In this document: positions 53,968-62,712 of the stretch, piece after piece
Position numbering within the stretch: position 1 is the first letter of the stretch
Layout: each line of letters begins with the position of its first letter
Assembly (NCBI RefSeq): GCF_040500525.1
Contig: NZ_CP159404.1
Span: 401,001-465,000, forward strand
Direction: 5' to 3'
Origin: Azospirillum formosense
Lineage (GTDB): Bacteria > Pseudomonadota > Alphaproteobacteria > Azospirillales > Azospirillaceae
Length of the DNA: 64,000 nucleotides
Position numbers and translations under genes: made by a program
The notes under the pieces: generated by a model
Seen by the model: the letters and a program-made list of their open reading frames with translations, nothing else
What the model was told of the DNA's origin: nothing
Database searches by the model: none

Positions 53968-54729
53968 TTACTGCGGCGCCATGCGGATGGCGCCGTCGAG
54001 CCGGATCACCTCGCCGTTCAACATTTCATTTTCAAGGATGTGCTGGACAAGCCGGGCGTATTCGGAGGGCTGGCCGAAGCGCTTCGGGAAGGGAACCGTG
54101 GCGGCGAGGCTGTCCTGGACTTCCTGCGGCATGTTCAGCAGCATCGGCGTCCCGATCAGACCCGGGGCGATGGTCATTACGCGCACGGCGCTGCGCGCCA
54201 GATCGCGGGCGGCGCAGATGGTCAGGGCGACGACGCCGCCCTTCGACGAGGCGTAGGCGGCCTGCCCGATCTGCCCTTCATAGGCGGCGACGGAGGCGGT
54301 GTTGACGATCACCCCGCGCTCTCCCGATTCCAGCGGATCGAGCGTGCCCATGTCCGCGGCGGCGAGGCGCAGCATGTTGAAGGTGCCGATCAGGTTGACC
54401 TCGATCACCTTGCGGAAGTCGTCCAGCGCCATCGGGCCATCGCGCCCGACGATCCGCTTGGCCGGGGCGACGCCCGCGCAGTTGACCGCGATGCGGGCCG
54501 GACCATGGGCCGCGCGGGCCTCGGCCACGGCCTTTTCCGCCGATTCCGCGCTCGACACGTCGCACAGCAGGCCCAGCCCGCCGATCTCCTCGGCCACCTG
54601 CTTGACCGCCGCCTCGTTCATGTCGAGCACGGTGACCTTGGCGCCCAGCTTCGCCAGATGGCGCGCGGTTTCCGCCCCCATGCCGGAGGCGCCACCGGTG
54701 ACGATGGCGGCCTGACCGTTGATCTGCAT
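53968..54729 (-). CDS. SDR dehydrogenase, 3-hydroxyacyl-CoA dehydrogenase type II-like
   Basis: A 253-residue short-chain dehydrogenase of the HSD17B10/HADH2 type. NAD motif TGGASGMGAETARHLAKLG near 11, NCAG near 85, catalytic Ser with Tyr and Lys in YASSKGG near 157, and PGLIGTPMLLNMPQEVQDSL, which matches the type II hydroxyacyl-CoA enzyme more than a general SDR. It oxidises 3-hydroxyacyl-CoA or 2-methyl-3-hydroxybutyryl-CoA in branched-chain and fatty-acid breakdown. It is the last gene of the long operon, 40 bases after ETF-QO, and is followed by a strong hairpin. Confidence 0.88.
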   Translation of the reverse strand: MQINGQAAIVTGGASGMGAETARHLAKLGAKVTVLDMNEAAVKQVAEEIGGLGLLCDVSSAESAEKAVAEARAAHGPARIAVNCAGVAPAKRIVGRDGPMALDDFRKVIEVNLIGTFNMLRLAAADMGTLDPLESGERGVIVNTASVAAYEGQIGQAAYASSKGGVVALTICAARDLARSAVRVMTIAPGLIGTPMLLNMPQEVQDSLAATVPFPKRFGQPSEYARLVQHILENEMLNGEVIRLDGAIRMAPQ

Positions 54730-54769
54730 CGCGCTCTCTCCCTGATATCGTTTTGCTGCCGTTTAAGTT

Positions 54770-56443
54770 TTACATCCCGCCGGGATAGTTCGGTCCGCCG
54801 CCGCCCTCGGGAACGACCCAGTTGATGTTCTGGGTGGGGTCCTTGATGTCGCAGGTCTTGCAGTGCACGCAGTTCTGCGCGTTGATCTGCAGCCGCGGGT
54901 CGCTGCCGTCCTCCGCCCGCACGATCTCGTACACGCCCGCCGGGCAGTAGCGCGTCTCCGGCGCGTCGTAGAGCGCCAGATTGACCGCGATCGGCACCGA
55001 CGCGTCCTTCAGCGTCAGGTGCGCCGGCTGGTCCTCCTCGTGGTTGGTGTTCGACAGGTACACCGACGACAGACGGTCGAACGACACCACCCCGTCCGGC
55101 TTGGGATAGGCGATCTTCGGCATCTCCGACGCCTTTTTCAGCGTCTCGTGGTCGCCGTGGCGGTGGTGCAGCGTCCACGGCGACTTGCCCTTGGTCGCCG
55201 TCTCGTAGGCCGCGTTGGCCAGACCCGCCCACAGCCCCTTCTGGAAGCCGGGGCGGATGTTGCGCACCGCGTGAAGCTCCGACCACACCCACGACGCCTT
55301 CAGCTTTTCCGGATAGGCCACCGCCTCGCGCGCCGGCCCATCGGAGTTGGCGTCGGCCGACAGCAGCTCGAACACCGCCTCGGCCGCCAGCATGCCCGAC
55401 TTCATCGCGGTGTGGTTGCCCTTGATCTTGGGCACGTTGAGGAAGCCCGCCGCGTCGCCGACGATGACGCCGCCGGGGAAGGTCAGCTTGGGGATCGACT
55501 GGAAGCCACCCTCCGACAGCGCGCGGGCGCCGTAGGCGATGCGCCGCCCGCCCTCGAAGGTCGGGCGGATCGCCGGGTGGGTCTTGTAGCGCTGGAACTC
55601 CTCGAAGGGCGAGAGGTGCGGGTTTTCGTAGTCGAGCCCGACCACGAAGCCGACCGACACCAGGTTGCCCTCCATGTGGTAGAGCCAGGAGCCGCCATAG
55701 GTCTTGGGGTCCATCGGCCAGCCGATGGTGTGGACGATCAGGCCGGGCTGCGACTTGGCGGGATCGACCTCCCACAGCTCCTTGATGCCGATGCCGTAGG
55801 TCTGCGGGTCGGCGTCGCGGCGCAGGTCGAAGCGCTCGAACAGCGTCTTGGTCAGCGAGCCGCGGCAGCCCTCGGCGAAGATGGTCTGTTTGGCGTGCAG
55901 CTCCATGCCCGGCGTGTAGTTGGCGGTCTTCTCACCGTCCTTGCCGATGCCCATGTCGCCGGTGGCGACACCCTTGACCGCACCCGTGTCGTCGTAGAGC
56001 ACCTCCGCCGCGGCGAAGCCGGGGTAGATCTCCACCCCCAGCTCCTCGGCCTGGGCGGCCATCCAGCGGGCGAGGTTGCCGAGGCTGATGATGTAGTTGC
56101 CGTGATTGTGCATCTGCGGCGGGGCGAAGGGTGATTTCAGCGCCTTGGTCTCGGTGAGGTAGAGGAAGCGGTCCTCACGCGCCGGGGTGGTCAGGGGCGC
56201 GCCCTTGTCCTTCCAGTCGGGGATCAGCTCGTCGAGCGCGTGCGGCTCGAACACCGCGCCGGAGAGCAGGTGGGCGCCGACTTCCGAGCCCTTCTCCACG
56301 ACGCAGACCGAGAGCTCCTGCCCCGCATCAACGGCGAGCTGTTTCAGGCGGATGGCCGCGCTCAGGCCCGACGGGCCGGCCCCGACGACAAGGACGTCGT
56401 ACTCCATCACCTCGCGCGGGTCGCGAGCCATCTCGTCAGCCAT
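54770..56443 (-). CDS. Electron transfer flavoprotein-ubiquinone oxidoreductase
   Basis: A 557-residue membrane-associated flavoprotein of the ETF-QO/FixC group. The FAD motif VVGAGPSG is at 19-26, then VVEKGSEVGAHLLSGAVFEP; the middle holds IFAEGCRGSLTK and GDAAGFLNVPKIKGNHTAMK; the C-terminal 4Fe-4S site has YCPAGVYEI and NCVHCKTCDIKDPTQN. It moves electrons from ETF, reduced by acyl-CoA dehydrogenases, into ubiquinone. Length fits (about 550). The etfAB genes are not in the window. Placement in the operon with leucine genes links their oxidation to respiration. Confidence 0.95.
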   Translation of the reverse strand: MADEMARDPREVMEYDVLVVGAGPSGLSAAIRLKQLAVDAGQELSVCVVEKGSEVGAHLLSGAVFEPHALDELIPDWKDKGAPLTTPAREDRFLYLTETKALKSPFAPPQMHNHGNYIISLGNLARWMAAQAEELGVEIYPGFAAAEVLYDDTGAVKGVATGDMGIGKDGEKTANYTPGMELHAKQTIFAEGCRGSLTKTLFERFDLRRDADPQTYGIGIKELWEVDPAKSQPGLIVHTIGWPMDPKTYGGSWLYHMEGNLVSVGFVVGLDYENPHLSPFEEFQRYKTHPAIRPTFEGGRRIAYGARALSEGGFQSIPKLTFPGGVIVGDAAGFLNVPKIKGNHTAMKSGMLAAEAVFELLSADANSDGPAREAVAYPEKLKASWVWSELHAVRNIRPGFQKGLWAGLANAAYETATKGKSPWTLHHRHGDHETLKKASEMPKIAYPKPDGVVSFDRLSSVYLSNTNHEEDQPAHLTLKDASVPIAVNLALYDAPETRYCPAGVYEIVRAEDGSDPRLQINAQNCVHCKTCDIKDPTQNINWVVPEGGGGPNYPGGM

Positions 56444-56492
56444 TTCTTCTTCTTTCCTTGCTTCGTGCGAACAACGTTTCGGGCGAACACAC

Positions 56493-57320
56493 TCAGTGCG
56501 ACAACAGAACGGGAAGGGTCATCTGGCGCAGGATCTGGCGGGTGTTGCTGCCCCGCCCGAACAGCGGGAACAGCGAGCCGCCATAGCCGCCGAAGCCGCC
56601 CATCACCAAAAGATCGGCGCCGTGGTCCGAGGCGCGCGACAGCACGGCGTCCATGGGGGTCATGCTGGTGATGGTCATGCGTTCCTGCGTGGCCGTCACG
56701 CCATGGCTCGCCAGATGCTCCAGGATGTCGACCTGCGGGACGTTGCCGCCCCCCTCCGCCCGCGGCTGGGTGTGGAAGGCGAGCAGAAGCACGGAACTCG
56801 CCTGCTTCAGCAGCGGCAGCGCGTCGTTGACGGCGCGCGCGGCTTCGCGGCTGCCGTTCCAGGCGATGACCGGACGGTCGGCGAGCTGCGGATAGGTCCC
56901 GGCGTGCGGCACGACCAGGATCGGGCGCCCGGCGTTCAGCACCACCTCTTCGATCAGGTCCGCCGGAACACGGCTGTCCTCCGGGTCGTGCTGGCCGAAG
57001 ACGGCGAGGTCCACGTAGCGCGAGCAGATCACCGTCTCGGCGATCACATGGCCGTACTCACCGTGGCTGAGCTGCCACCAGCGCGTCGTCACCCCGGCCT
57101 CGCGGGCCTTCTCCTCGAACAGGTCACGCGCGCGCTGCGCCGCCTGGGTCAAGGCCGGGCCGGCCTTGCGCGTGACGATGCCGGCGCCGGAGCTGTCGCT
57201 CTGGGCGAACAGGCCGGTCAGCGTGGCGCCATGCTTCTGCGCGAGGGTCAGGGCGACGGTCAGCCGCTCCCCGCAGCGGTCGCTGTCGTCCACATGCACC
57301 AGCAGGTTCGTGAAGCTCAT
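56493..57320 (-). CDS. Universal stress protein, two-domain
   Basis: A 275-residue UspA-family protein with two domains. The first (1-145) begins NLLVHVDDSDRCGERLTVAL and ends in RPILVVPHAG; the second (150-275) begins RPVIAWNGSREAARAVNDAL and ends in GFGGYGGSLFPLFGRGSNTR, with the ATP-binding G-x2-G-x9-G-S-type pattern there. The first domain lacks that full loop. Role: general stress adaptation; exact partner unknown. ATG at 57320 after GGGAAGGGCGCC. It sits inside the leucine operon, 30 bases after mvaB and 49 before ETF-QO. Confidence 0.9.
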   Translation of the reverse strand: MSFTNLLVHVDDSDRCGERLTVALTLAQKHGATLTGLFAQSDSSGAGIVTRKAGPALTQAAQRARDLFEEKAREAGVTTRWWQLSHGEYGHVIAETVICSRYVDLAVFGQHDPEDSRVPADLIEEVVLNAGRPILVVPHAGTYPQLADRPVIAWNGSREAARAVNDALPLLKQASSVLLLAFHTQPRAEGGGNVPQVDILEHLASHGVTATQERMTITSMTPMDAVLSRASDHGADLLVMGGFGGYGGSLFPLFGRGSNTRQILRQMTLPVLLSH

Positions 57321-57350
57321 GGCGCCCTTCCCTTCCCTCTTTCCCGTGTT

Positions 57351-58256
57351 TTACGCACATCCCCGCGCGCGGGCGACCTTCGAGGCGGTCGGTCGGCCGA
57401 TGGCATCGCTGATATAAGCGCCAGCCGCCACCAGCCGGTCGAGGTCCACCCCCGTCCCGATCCCCAGCCCGTTCAGCATGTAGAGCACGTCCTCGCTCGC
57501 CACGTTGCCGGACGCCCCCTTGGCGTAGGGGCAGCCGCCGAGCCCGGCGACCGAGCTGTCCACCACCGCCACGCCCATCTCCAGCGTCGCCAGGATGTTG
57601 GCGAGGGCCTGGCCGTAGGTGTCGTGGAAATGCACCGCCAAGCGCTCCATCGGCACGCGCTCCGCCACCGCCGCGATCATCGCCTGAGCCTTGGCCGGGG
57701 TGCCGGTGCCGATGGTGTCGCCGAGCGAGACCTCGTAGCAGCCCATGGCGAGCAGCCGCCCCGCCACCTCGGCCACCGCCGCCGGGGCGATCTCCCCTTC
57801 GTAGGGGCAACCGAGCACGCAGGAGACGTAGCCGCGCACCGGCACCCCCTGGGCCTTCGCCTGCTCCAGCACCGGGACGAAGCGGTCCAGGCTCTCGGCG
57901 ATGGAGCAGTTGATGTTCTTCCGGCTGAAGCTCTCCGACGCGGCGGCGAAGACTGCGACCTCGTCGGCGCGGGCGGCGAGCGCGCCCTCAAGCCCCTTGG
58001 CGTTCGGGGTGAGGGCGACGTAGCGCACCCCCTCCTTGCGCCGGATGCCGGCGAAGACGTCCGGCGTGTCGGCCATCTGCGGGACCCATTTGGGCGACAC
58101 GAAGCTGCCGGCCTCGATGGCGGTCAGCCCGGCGTCGGCTAGCCGGTCGACCAGACCGATCTTCACCGCCGTCGGGACGATCTGCTTTTCGTTCTGGAGG
58201 CCGTCGCGCGGGCCGACCTCCACCATGCGGACGCTTTTCGGCAGGCGCATGCTCAT
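57351..58256 (-). CDS. mvaB: Hydroxymethylglutaryl-CoA lyase
   Basis: A 301-residue TIM-barrel lyase that splits HMG-CoA to acetyl-CoA and acetoacetate, the last step of leucine breakdown. Evidence: VEVGPRDGLQNEKQIV near 13, the metal-binding Asp and His in VHFHDTYGQAL, and the active-site loop VAGLGGCPYAKGASGN with the catalytic Cys. Length fits the family. The start ATG at 58256 overlaps the stop of the biotin-carboxylase gene by four bases (ATGA); a second ATG at 58250 is possible. A longer in-frame reading upstream runs across another gene and is not a fusion. Confidence 0.95.
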   Translation of the reverse strand: MSMRLPKSVRMVEVGPRDGLQNEKQIVPTAVKIGLVDRLADAGLTAIEAGSFVSPKWVPQMADTPDVFAGIRRKEGVRYVALTPNAKGLEGALAARADEVAVFAAASESFSRKNINCSIAESLDRFVPVLEQAKAQGVPVRGYVSCVLGCPYEGEIAPAAVAEVAGRLLAMGCYEVSLGDTIGTGTPAKAQAMIAAVAERVPMERLAVHFHDTYGQALANILATLEMGVAVVDSSVAGLGGCPYAKGASGNVASEDVLYMLNGLGIGTGVDLDRLVAAGAYISDAIGRPTASKVARARGCA

Positions 58257-60256
58257 CCCTCCGTCACGTCGAGGACCAGCAGGTCCACGCCTTCGGATAC
58301 CTGATCGCCGGCCGCGAAGTTGACGGCGCTGACCGTGCCGGCGGCGGGGGCCTTGATGGTGTGCTCCATCTTCATCGCTTCCAGCAGCATCAACGGAGCG
58401 CCCGCCTCCACCGTCTGGCCCGGCTCGACCAGCACGCGGACGACGGTGCCCGGCATCGGCGCGGTCAGGCGGCCGGAACCGCCCTCCTGCTCCGCCGCGC
58501 GGGCGGTCGGGTCGTCCAGATGCAGACGCCACACCGCCCCGTCCGACAGGATGGTCAGGTCCAGCCCCTGACAGACCACCGTGGCGCGGGTGCGCACCGC
58601 GTCGATGGTGGCGGTCAGCGTCTCGCCGTCGAGAGACACCCGCTCCGCACGGATGGCCGGGCGGCCCTCCACCTCGATCTCGTAGCCGTCGGGGCGGAAA
58701 TGCAGGGTAAGGGCGCGCGGCGTGTCGCCGTCGAGCAGGCGCAGGTCGTGGTGGTTGTCGTCGTTGAGGCGCCAGCCGCTGGCCGACAGCCAGGGCGACC
58801 AGGGGTCCGACGCGGCGCGGCGGGCCTTGCGGGCATCCGCGTTGCGGCGGAGCAGCACGCTGAGCGCCGCGATGGCCAGCCCGCGGTCCGGCACCGGGGC
58901 CGGCGGGGGCAGCAGGTCGGCGCGGTGCCGCTCGATGAAGCCGGTGTCGATCTCCACCGCCCGGAAGGCCGGATGGGCGGCGATGGCGCCGAGGAAGGCG
59001 ACGTTGGTGGTGACGCCGACCACCTCGTAGGCGGCGAGCGCCACGCGCAGGCGACGCAGCGCGGCGTCGCGGTCCTCGTCCCAGACGATCAGCTTGGCGA
59101 TCATCGGGTCGTAGAACATGGTGACCTCGTCGCCCTCGCGGACGCCGGTGTCGACGCGGACATGCTCGTTCTCGGCGGGCGGACGGAGGCGGACCAGCTT
59201 GCCGATGGCCGGCAGGAACTCGCGCTGCGGGTCCTCCGCGTAGAGGCGCGCCTCGAAGGCGTGGCCGCGGCGGGTGAGCTGGTCCTGCATCAGCGGCAGC
59301 GTGCCGCCGGCGGCGACGCGCAACTGCCACTCCACGAGGTCCTGGCCGGTGATCTTCTCGGTCACCGGATGCTCCACCTGGAGGCGCGTGTTCATCTCGA
59401 TGAAGTAGAAGCCGCCGTCCTCGTAGAGGAACTCCACCGTGCCGGCGCCGACGTAGTTCACCGCCTTGGCGGCGGCCACCGCGGCCTCGCCCATGCGGCG
59501 GCGCAGGTCGTCGGGCAGCGCCGGGGCGGGAGCCTCCTCGATCACCTTCTGGTGGCGGCGCTGGATGGAGCAGTCGCGCTCGAACAGATAGACGCCGTTG
59601 CCGTGGGTGTCGCAGAAGACCTGAATCTCCACATGGCGCGGGCGGCCCAGATACTTCTCCAGAAGCACGCTGTCGTCGCCGAAGGCAGCTTTCGCCTCGC
59701 GCTTGGCGCCGGCCACCGCGTCGGCGAACTCGCCAGGGGCGCGGACCACGCGCATGCCCTTGCCGCCGCCGCCCGCCGAGGCCTTGACCAGCACCGGATA
59801 ACCGATGCGCTCGGCCTCCGCGCTCAGCGTCGCAAGGTCCTGGGCCTCGCCGTGGAAGCCGGGGACCAGCGGCACGTCGGCCTGCGACATCACGCGCTTG
59901 GATTCCGCCTTGGAGCCCATGACGCGGATGGCCTCGATCGGCGGGCCGATGAAGACCACGCCGGCCTCCGCGCAGGCCGCCGCGAATCCGGCGTTCTCCG
60001 ACAGGAAGCCGTAGCCGGGATGGATGGCCTGGGCACCGGTGCGTTTCGCGACCTCGAGGATCGCGTCGCCGCGCAGGTAGCTCTCGCCCACCGGCGCCGG
60101 GCCGATGCAGACGGCCTCGTCGGCCATTTCCACATGCATGGCGCGGGCGTCGGCCTCCGAGTACACCGCGACGGTGCGGATGCCCATGCGGCGGGCGGTG
60201 CGGATGACGCGGCAGGCGATCTCGCCACGGTTCGCGATCAGAATCTTGTCGAACAT
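58253..60256 (-). CDS. liuD: Methylcrotonyl-CoA carboxylase biotin-containing alpha subunit
   Basis: A 667-residue biotin-dependent carboxylase subunit. The biotin carboxylase part covers about 1-450 (KILIANRGEIACRVIRTARR; KASAGGGGKGMRVV; FIEMNTRLQVEHPVTE) and the biotinyl domain lies at the C-terminus with EAMKMEHTIKAP holding the biotinylated Lys. With the beta subunit it carboxylates 3-methylcrotonyl-CoA to 3-methylglutaconyl-CoA. Operon context (beta subunit, hydratase and HMG-CoA lyase) argues for this rather than acetyl- or propionyl-CoA. Start ATG at 60256; ATG at 60271 adds five residues. 20 bases after the hydratase gene. Confidence 0.94.
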   Translation of the reverse strand: MFDKILIANRGEIACRVIRTARRMGIRTVAVYSEADARAMHVEMADEAVCIGPAPVGESYLRGDAILEVAKRTGAQAIHPGYGFLSENAGFAAACAEAGVVFIGPPIEAIRVMGSKAESKRVMSQADVPLVPGFHGEAQDLATLSAEAERIGYPVLVKASAGGGGKGMRVVRAPGEFADAVAGAKREAKAAFGDDSVLLEKYLGRPRHVEIQVFCDTHGNGVYLFERDCSIQRRHQKVIEEAPAPALPDDLRRRMGEAAVAAAKAVNYVGAGTVEFLYEDGGFYFIEMNTRLQVEHPVTEKITGQDLVEWQLRVAAGGTLPLMQDQLTRRGHAFEARLYAEDPQREFLPAIGKLVRLRPPAENEHVRVDTGVREGDEVTMFYDPMIAKLIVWDEDRDAALRRLRVALAAYEVVGVTTNVAFLGAIAAHPAFRAVEIDTGFIERHRADLLPPPAPVPDRGLAIAALSVLLRRNADARKARRAASDPWSPWLSASGWRLNDDNHHDLRLLDGDTPRALTLHFRPDGYEIEVEGRPAIRAERVSLDGETLTATIDAVRTRATVVCQGLDLTILSDGAVWRLHLDDPTARAAEQEGGSGRLTAPMPGTVVRVLVEPGQTVEAGAPLMLLEAMKMEHTIKAPAAGTVSAVNFAAGDQVSEGVDLLVLDVTEG

Positions 60257-60276
60257 GTCGGTCACAACCATGGGCC

Positions 60277-61059
60277 TCAGCTCCGCCACGCCGGTTCGCG
60301 TTTCTCCAGGAAGGCGCCGACGCCCTCCCTCCCCTCGTCGCTCGCGCGCTGGCGGGCGATGCGCTCCGCCGTGTCGCGGACCAGCGCATCGTCCAGCGGA
60401 CGGCGCGCCACGGCGCGGATCAGCTCCTTCGCCGCGGTCTGGGAGGCCGGTCCGCATTGCAGGAGGTTGCGCACCATCACCTCGACCCCGGCGTCCAGCT
60501 CCGTCGCCGGGACGGTCTGGTGCAGCAGGCCGAGCCGCAGCGCCTCGGCGGCGGAGAAGCGCTCCGCCGTCAGGAAGTAGCGGCGGCAGGCGCGTTCGCC
60601 CATCGCGGCCACCACATAGGGGCTGATGACCGCGGGGATCAGCCCCAGCCGCACCTCGGTCAGGGCGAAGCTGGCGGTCTCGGCGGCGATGGCGATGTCG
60701 CAGGCAGCGACCAGCCCCACCCCGCCGCCGAAGGCCGGACCCTGCACCACGGCGATGGTCGGCTTCGGGCATTCGTCCAGCGTGCGCAGCATGGTGGCGA
60801 GGCCCATGGCGTCCTCGACGTTCTCGCCGTGGCTGTAGCCCGCCATCTTCTTCATCCAGCCGAGGTCGGCCCCGGCGGAGAAGCTTTTGCCAGCACCGCG
60901 CAGCAGGATGGCGCGGACGTCCGGGTTCGATCCCAGGCTGAGGAAGGCGTCGGTCAGATCGGCGATGACTCGCTCGTTGAAGGCGTTGTGCACCTCCGCC
61001 CGGTTCATCGTGACGGCGGCGACGCCGCTGGCGGCGATGTCGATCAGAATGTCGCTCAT
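60277..61059 (-). CDS. liuC: Enoyl-CoA hydratase, probable methylglutaconyl-CoA hydratase
   Basis: A 260-residue crotonase-fold enzyme. Oxyanion-hole segments are SFSAGADLGWMKKMAG and GPAFGGGVGLVAACDIAIAA; the Glu at TEVRLGLIPAVISPYV is in the catalytic position. Position between the two carboxylase subunit genes indicates hydration of 3-methylglutaconyl-CoA to HMG-CoA. ATG at 61059 with CGGGGGGACGACGAGC before it, 17 bases after the beta subunit. Ends ...REPAWRS, usual length. Could also act on other enoyl-CoAs. Confidence 0.92.
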   Translation of the reverse strand: MSDILIDIAASGVAAVTMNRAEVHNAFNERVIADLTDAFLSLGSNPDVRAILLRGAGKSFSAGADLGWMKKMAGYSHGENVEDAMGLATMLRTLDECPKPTIAVVQGPAFGGGVGLVAACDIAIAAETASFALTEVRLGLIPAVISPYVVAAMGERACRRYFLTAERFSAAEALRLGLLHQTVPATELDAGVEVMVRNLLQCGPASQTAAKELIRAVARRPLDDALVRDTAERIARQRASDEGREGVGAFLEKREPAWRS

Positions 61060-61076
61060 GCTCGTCGTCCCCCCGC

Positions 61077-62684
61077 TCACATCCGGAACACGCCGAAGGT
61101 GGTCTTCTCGACCGGGGCGTTCAAAGACGCCGACAGGCCGAGTCCGAGCACCATGCGGGTATCCGCCGGGTCGATGATGCCGTCGTCCCACAGCCGGGCG
61201 GAGGCGTAGTAGGGATGGCCCTGGTCTTCGTACTGCTGGCGGATGGGGGCCTTGAACGCCTCCTCCTCCTCCGGCGCCCAGCTTCTGCCCTGGGACTCCA
61301 TGGCGTCGCGCCGGACCTGGGCGAGCACGCCCGCCGCCTGCTCCCCGCCCATCACCGAGATGCGCGAGTTCGGCCACATCCACAGGAAGCGCGGGGAATA
61401 GGCGCGCCCGCACATGCCGTAGTTGCCGGCGCCGTAGCTGCCGCCGATGATGACGGTGAATTTCGGCACCTTGGCACAGGCGACGGCGGTGACCAGCTTC
61501 GCGCCGTCCTTGGCGATGCCGCCCGCCTCGTACTTACGCCCGACCATGAAGCCGGTGATGTTCTGCAGGAAGACCAGCGGAATGCCGCGCTGGCAGCACA
61601 GTTCGACGAAATGCGCGCCCTTCAGGGCGGATTCGCTGAACAGGATGCCGTTGTTGGCGATGATGCCGACCGGATAGCCGAAGATGTGGGCGAAGCCGCA
61701 GACCAGCGTCGTGCCGTAGAGCGGCTTGAACTCGTCCAGCACCGAACCGTCGACCACGCGGGCGATGACCTCGCGGACGTCGAAGGGCTTGCGCGGGTCA
61801 CTGGGGATCACGCCGTAGAGTTCGCGCGGGTCGTAGGCCGGCTCCTGCGGCTCGCGCAGGTCCATGTCGATGCGCTTGCTGCGGTTCAGGTTCGACACGA
61901 CCTTGCGCGCCATGGCGAGCGCGTGGGCGTCGTTCATCGCGTAATGGTCGGTGACGCCGGAGGTGCGGGAATGCACGTCCGCCCCGCCGAGGTCCTCCGC
62001 CGACACCACCTCGCCGGTCGCCGCCTTCACCAGCGGCGGGCCGCCGAGGAAGATGGTGCCCTGGTTGCGCACGATGATCGCCTCGTCCGACATGGCCGGA
62101 ACGTAGGCGCCGCCCGCCGTGCAGCTTCCCATCACCACGGCGATCTGGGGGATGCCCTGGGCCGACATGTTGGCCTGATTGAAGAAGATGCGGCCGAAAT
62201 GGTCGCGGTCGGGGAACACCTCGTCCTGGTTCGGCAGGTTGGCGCCGCCCGAATCGACGAGATAGATGCAGGGCAGGTTGTTCTGCTGCGCCACTTCCTG
62301 GGCGCGCAGGTGCTTCTTGACGGTCAGGGGGAAGTAGGTTCCGCCCTTCACCGTCGCGTCGTTGACGACCACCATGCATTCCTGCCCGGCCACGCTGCCG
62401 ATGCCGGTGATGATGCCCGCCGCCGGGATGTCGTCGTCATAGACCTTGTAGGCGGCCATCTGCGACAGCTCCAGGAAGGGCGATCCCACATCCAGAAGCT
62501 GGCGGATGCGCTCGCGCGGCAGCAGCTTGCCGCGGGACAGGTGCTTGTCGCGGGCCTTGGCGCCGCCGCCCTGCTTGATGGCGCCCACCTTTTCGCGCAG
62601 GTCGGCGACCAGGGCGGACATGGCGTCGGCGTTCGTCTGGAACTCGGCGGAGCGCGGGTTCAGGGCGCTCTTCAGGACGGTCAT
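61077..62684 (-). CDS. liuB: Methylcrotonyl-CoA carboxylase carboxyltransferase beta subunit
   Basis: A 535-residue carboxyltransferase of the acetyl/propionyl-CoA carboxylase beta family, in the methylcrotonyl form. Evidence: HLSRGKLLPRERIRQLLDVG near 48, YLVDSGGANLPNQDEVFPDR near 146, MGSCTAGGAYVPAMSDE near 184 and GGSYGAGNYGMCGRAYSPRF near 423; these biotin/CoA-site segments are characteristic of MCC beta. ATG at 62684 with GGGAGGACGACGGCC before it. It follows the acyl-CoA dehydrogenase gene by 28 bases. Confidence 0.95.
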   Translation of the reverse strand: MTVLKSALNPRSAEFQTNADAMSALVADLREKVGAIKQGGGAKARDKHLSRGKLLPRERIRQLLDVGSPFLELSQMAAYKVYDDDIPAAGIITGIGSVAGQECMVVVNDATVKGGTYFPLTVKKHLRAQEVAQQNNLPCIYLVDSGGANLPNQDEVFPDRDHFGRIFFNQANMSAQGIPQIAVVMGSCTAGGAYVPAMSDEAIIVRNQGTIFLGGPPLVKAATGEVVSAEDLGGADVHSRTSGVTDHYAMNDAHALAMARKVVSNLNRSKRIDMDLREPQEPAYDPRELYGVIPSDPRKPFDVREVIARVVDGSVLDEFKPLYGTTLVCGFAHIFGYPVGIIANNGILFSESALKGAHFVELCCQRGIPLVFLQNITGFMVGRKYEAGGIAKDGAKLVTAVACAKVPKFTVIIGGSYGAGNYGMCGRAYSPRFLWMWPNSRISVMGGEQAAGVLAQVRRDAMESQGRSWAPEEEEAFKAPIRQQYEDQGHPYYASARLWDDGIIDPADTRMVLGLGLSASLNAPVEKTTFGVFRM

Positions 62685-62712
62685 GGCCGTCGTCCTCCCG
62701 TCTCTTCTTGTT

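Noticed and set aside
57351..60389. A 1012-codon open frame on the minus strand that looks like a giant fusion with HMG-CoA lyase
   Set aside because: Only the last 301 codons are a real protein; the upstream part is another frame of the biotin carboxylase gene, which has full family motifs and its own ATGA overlap.
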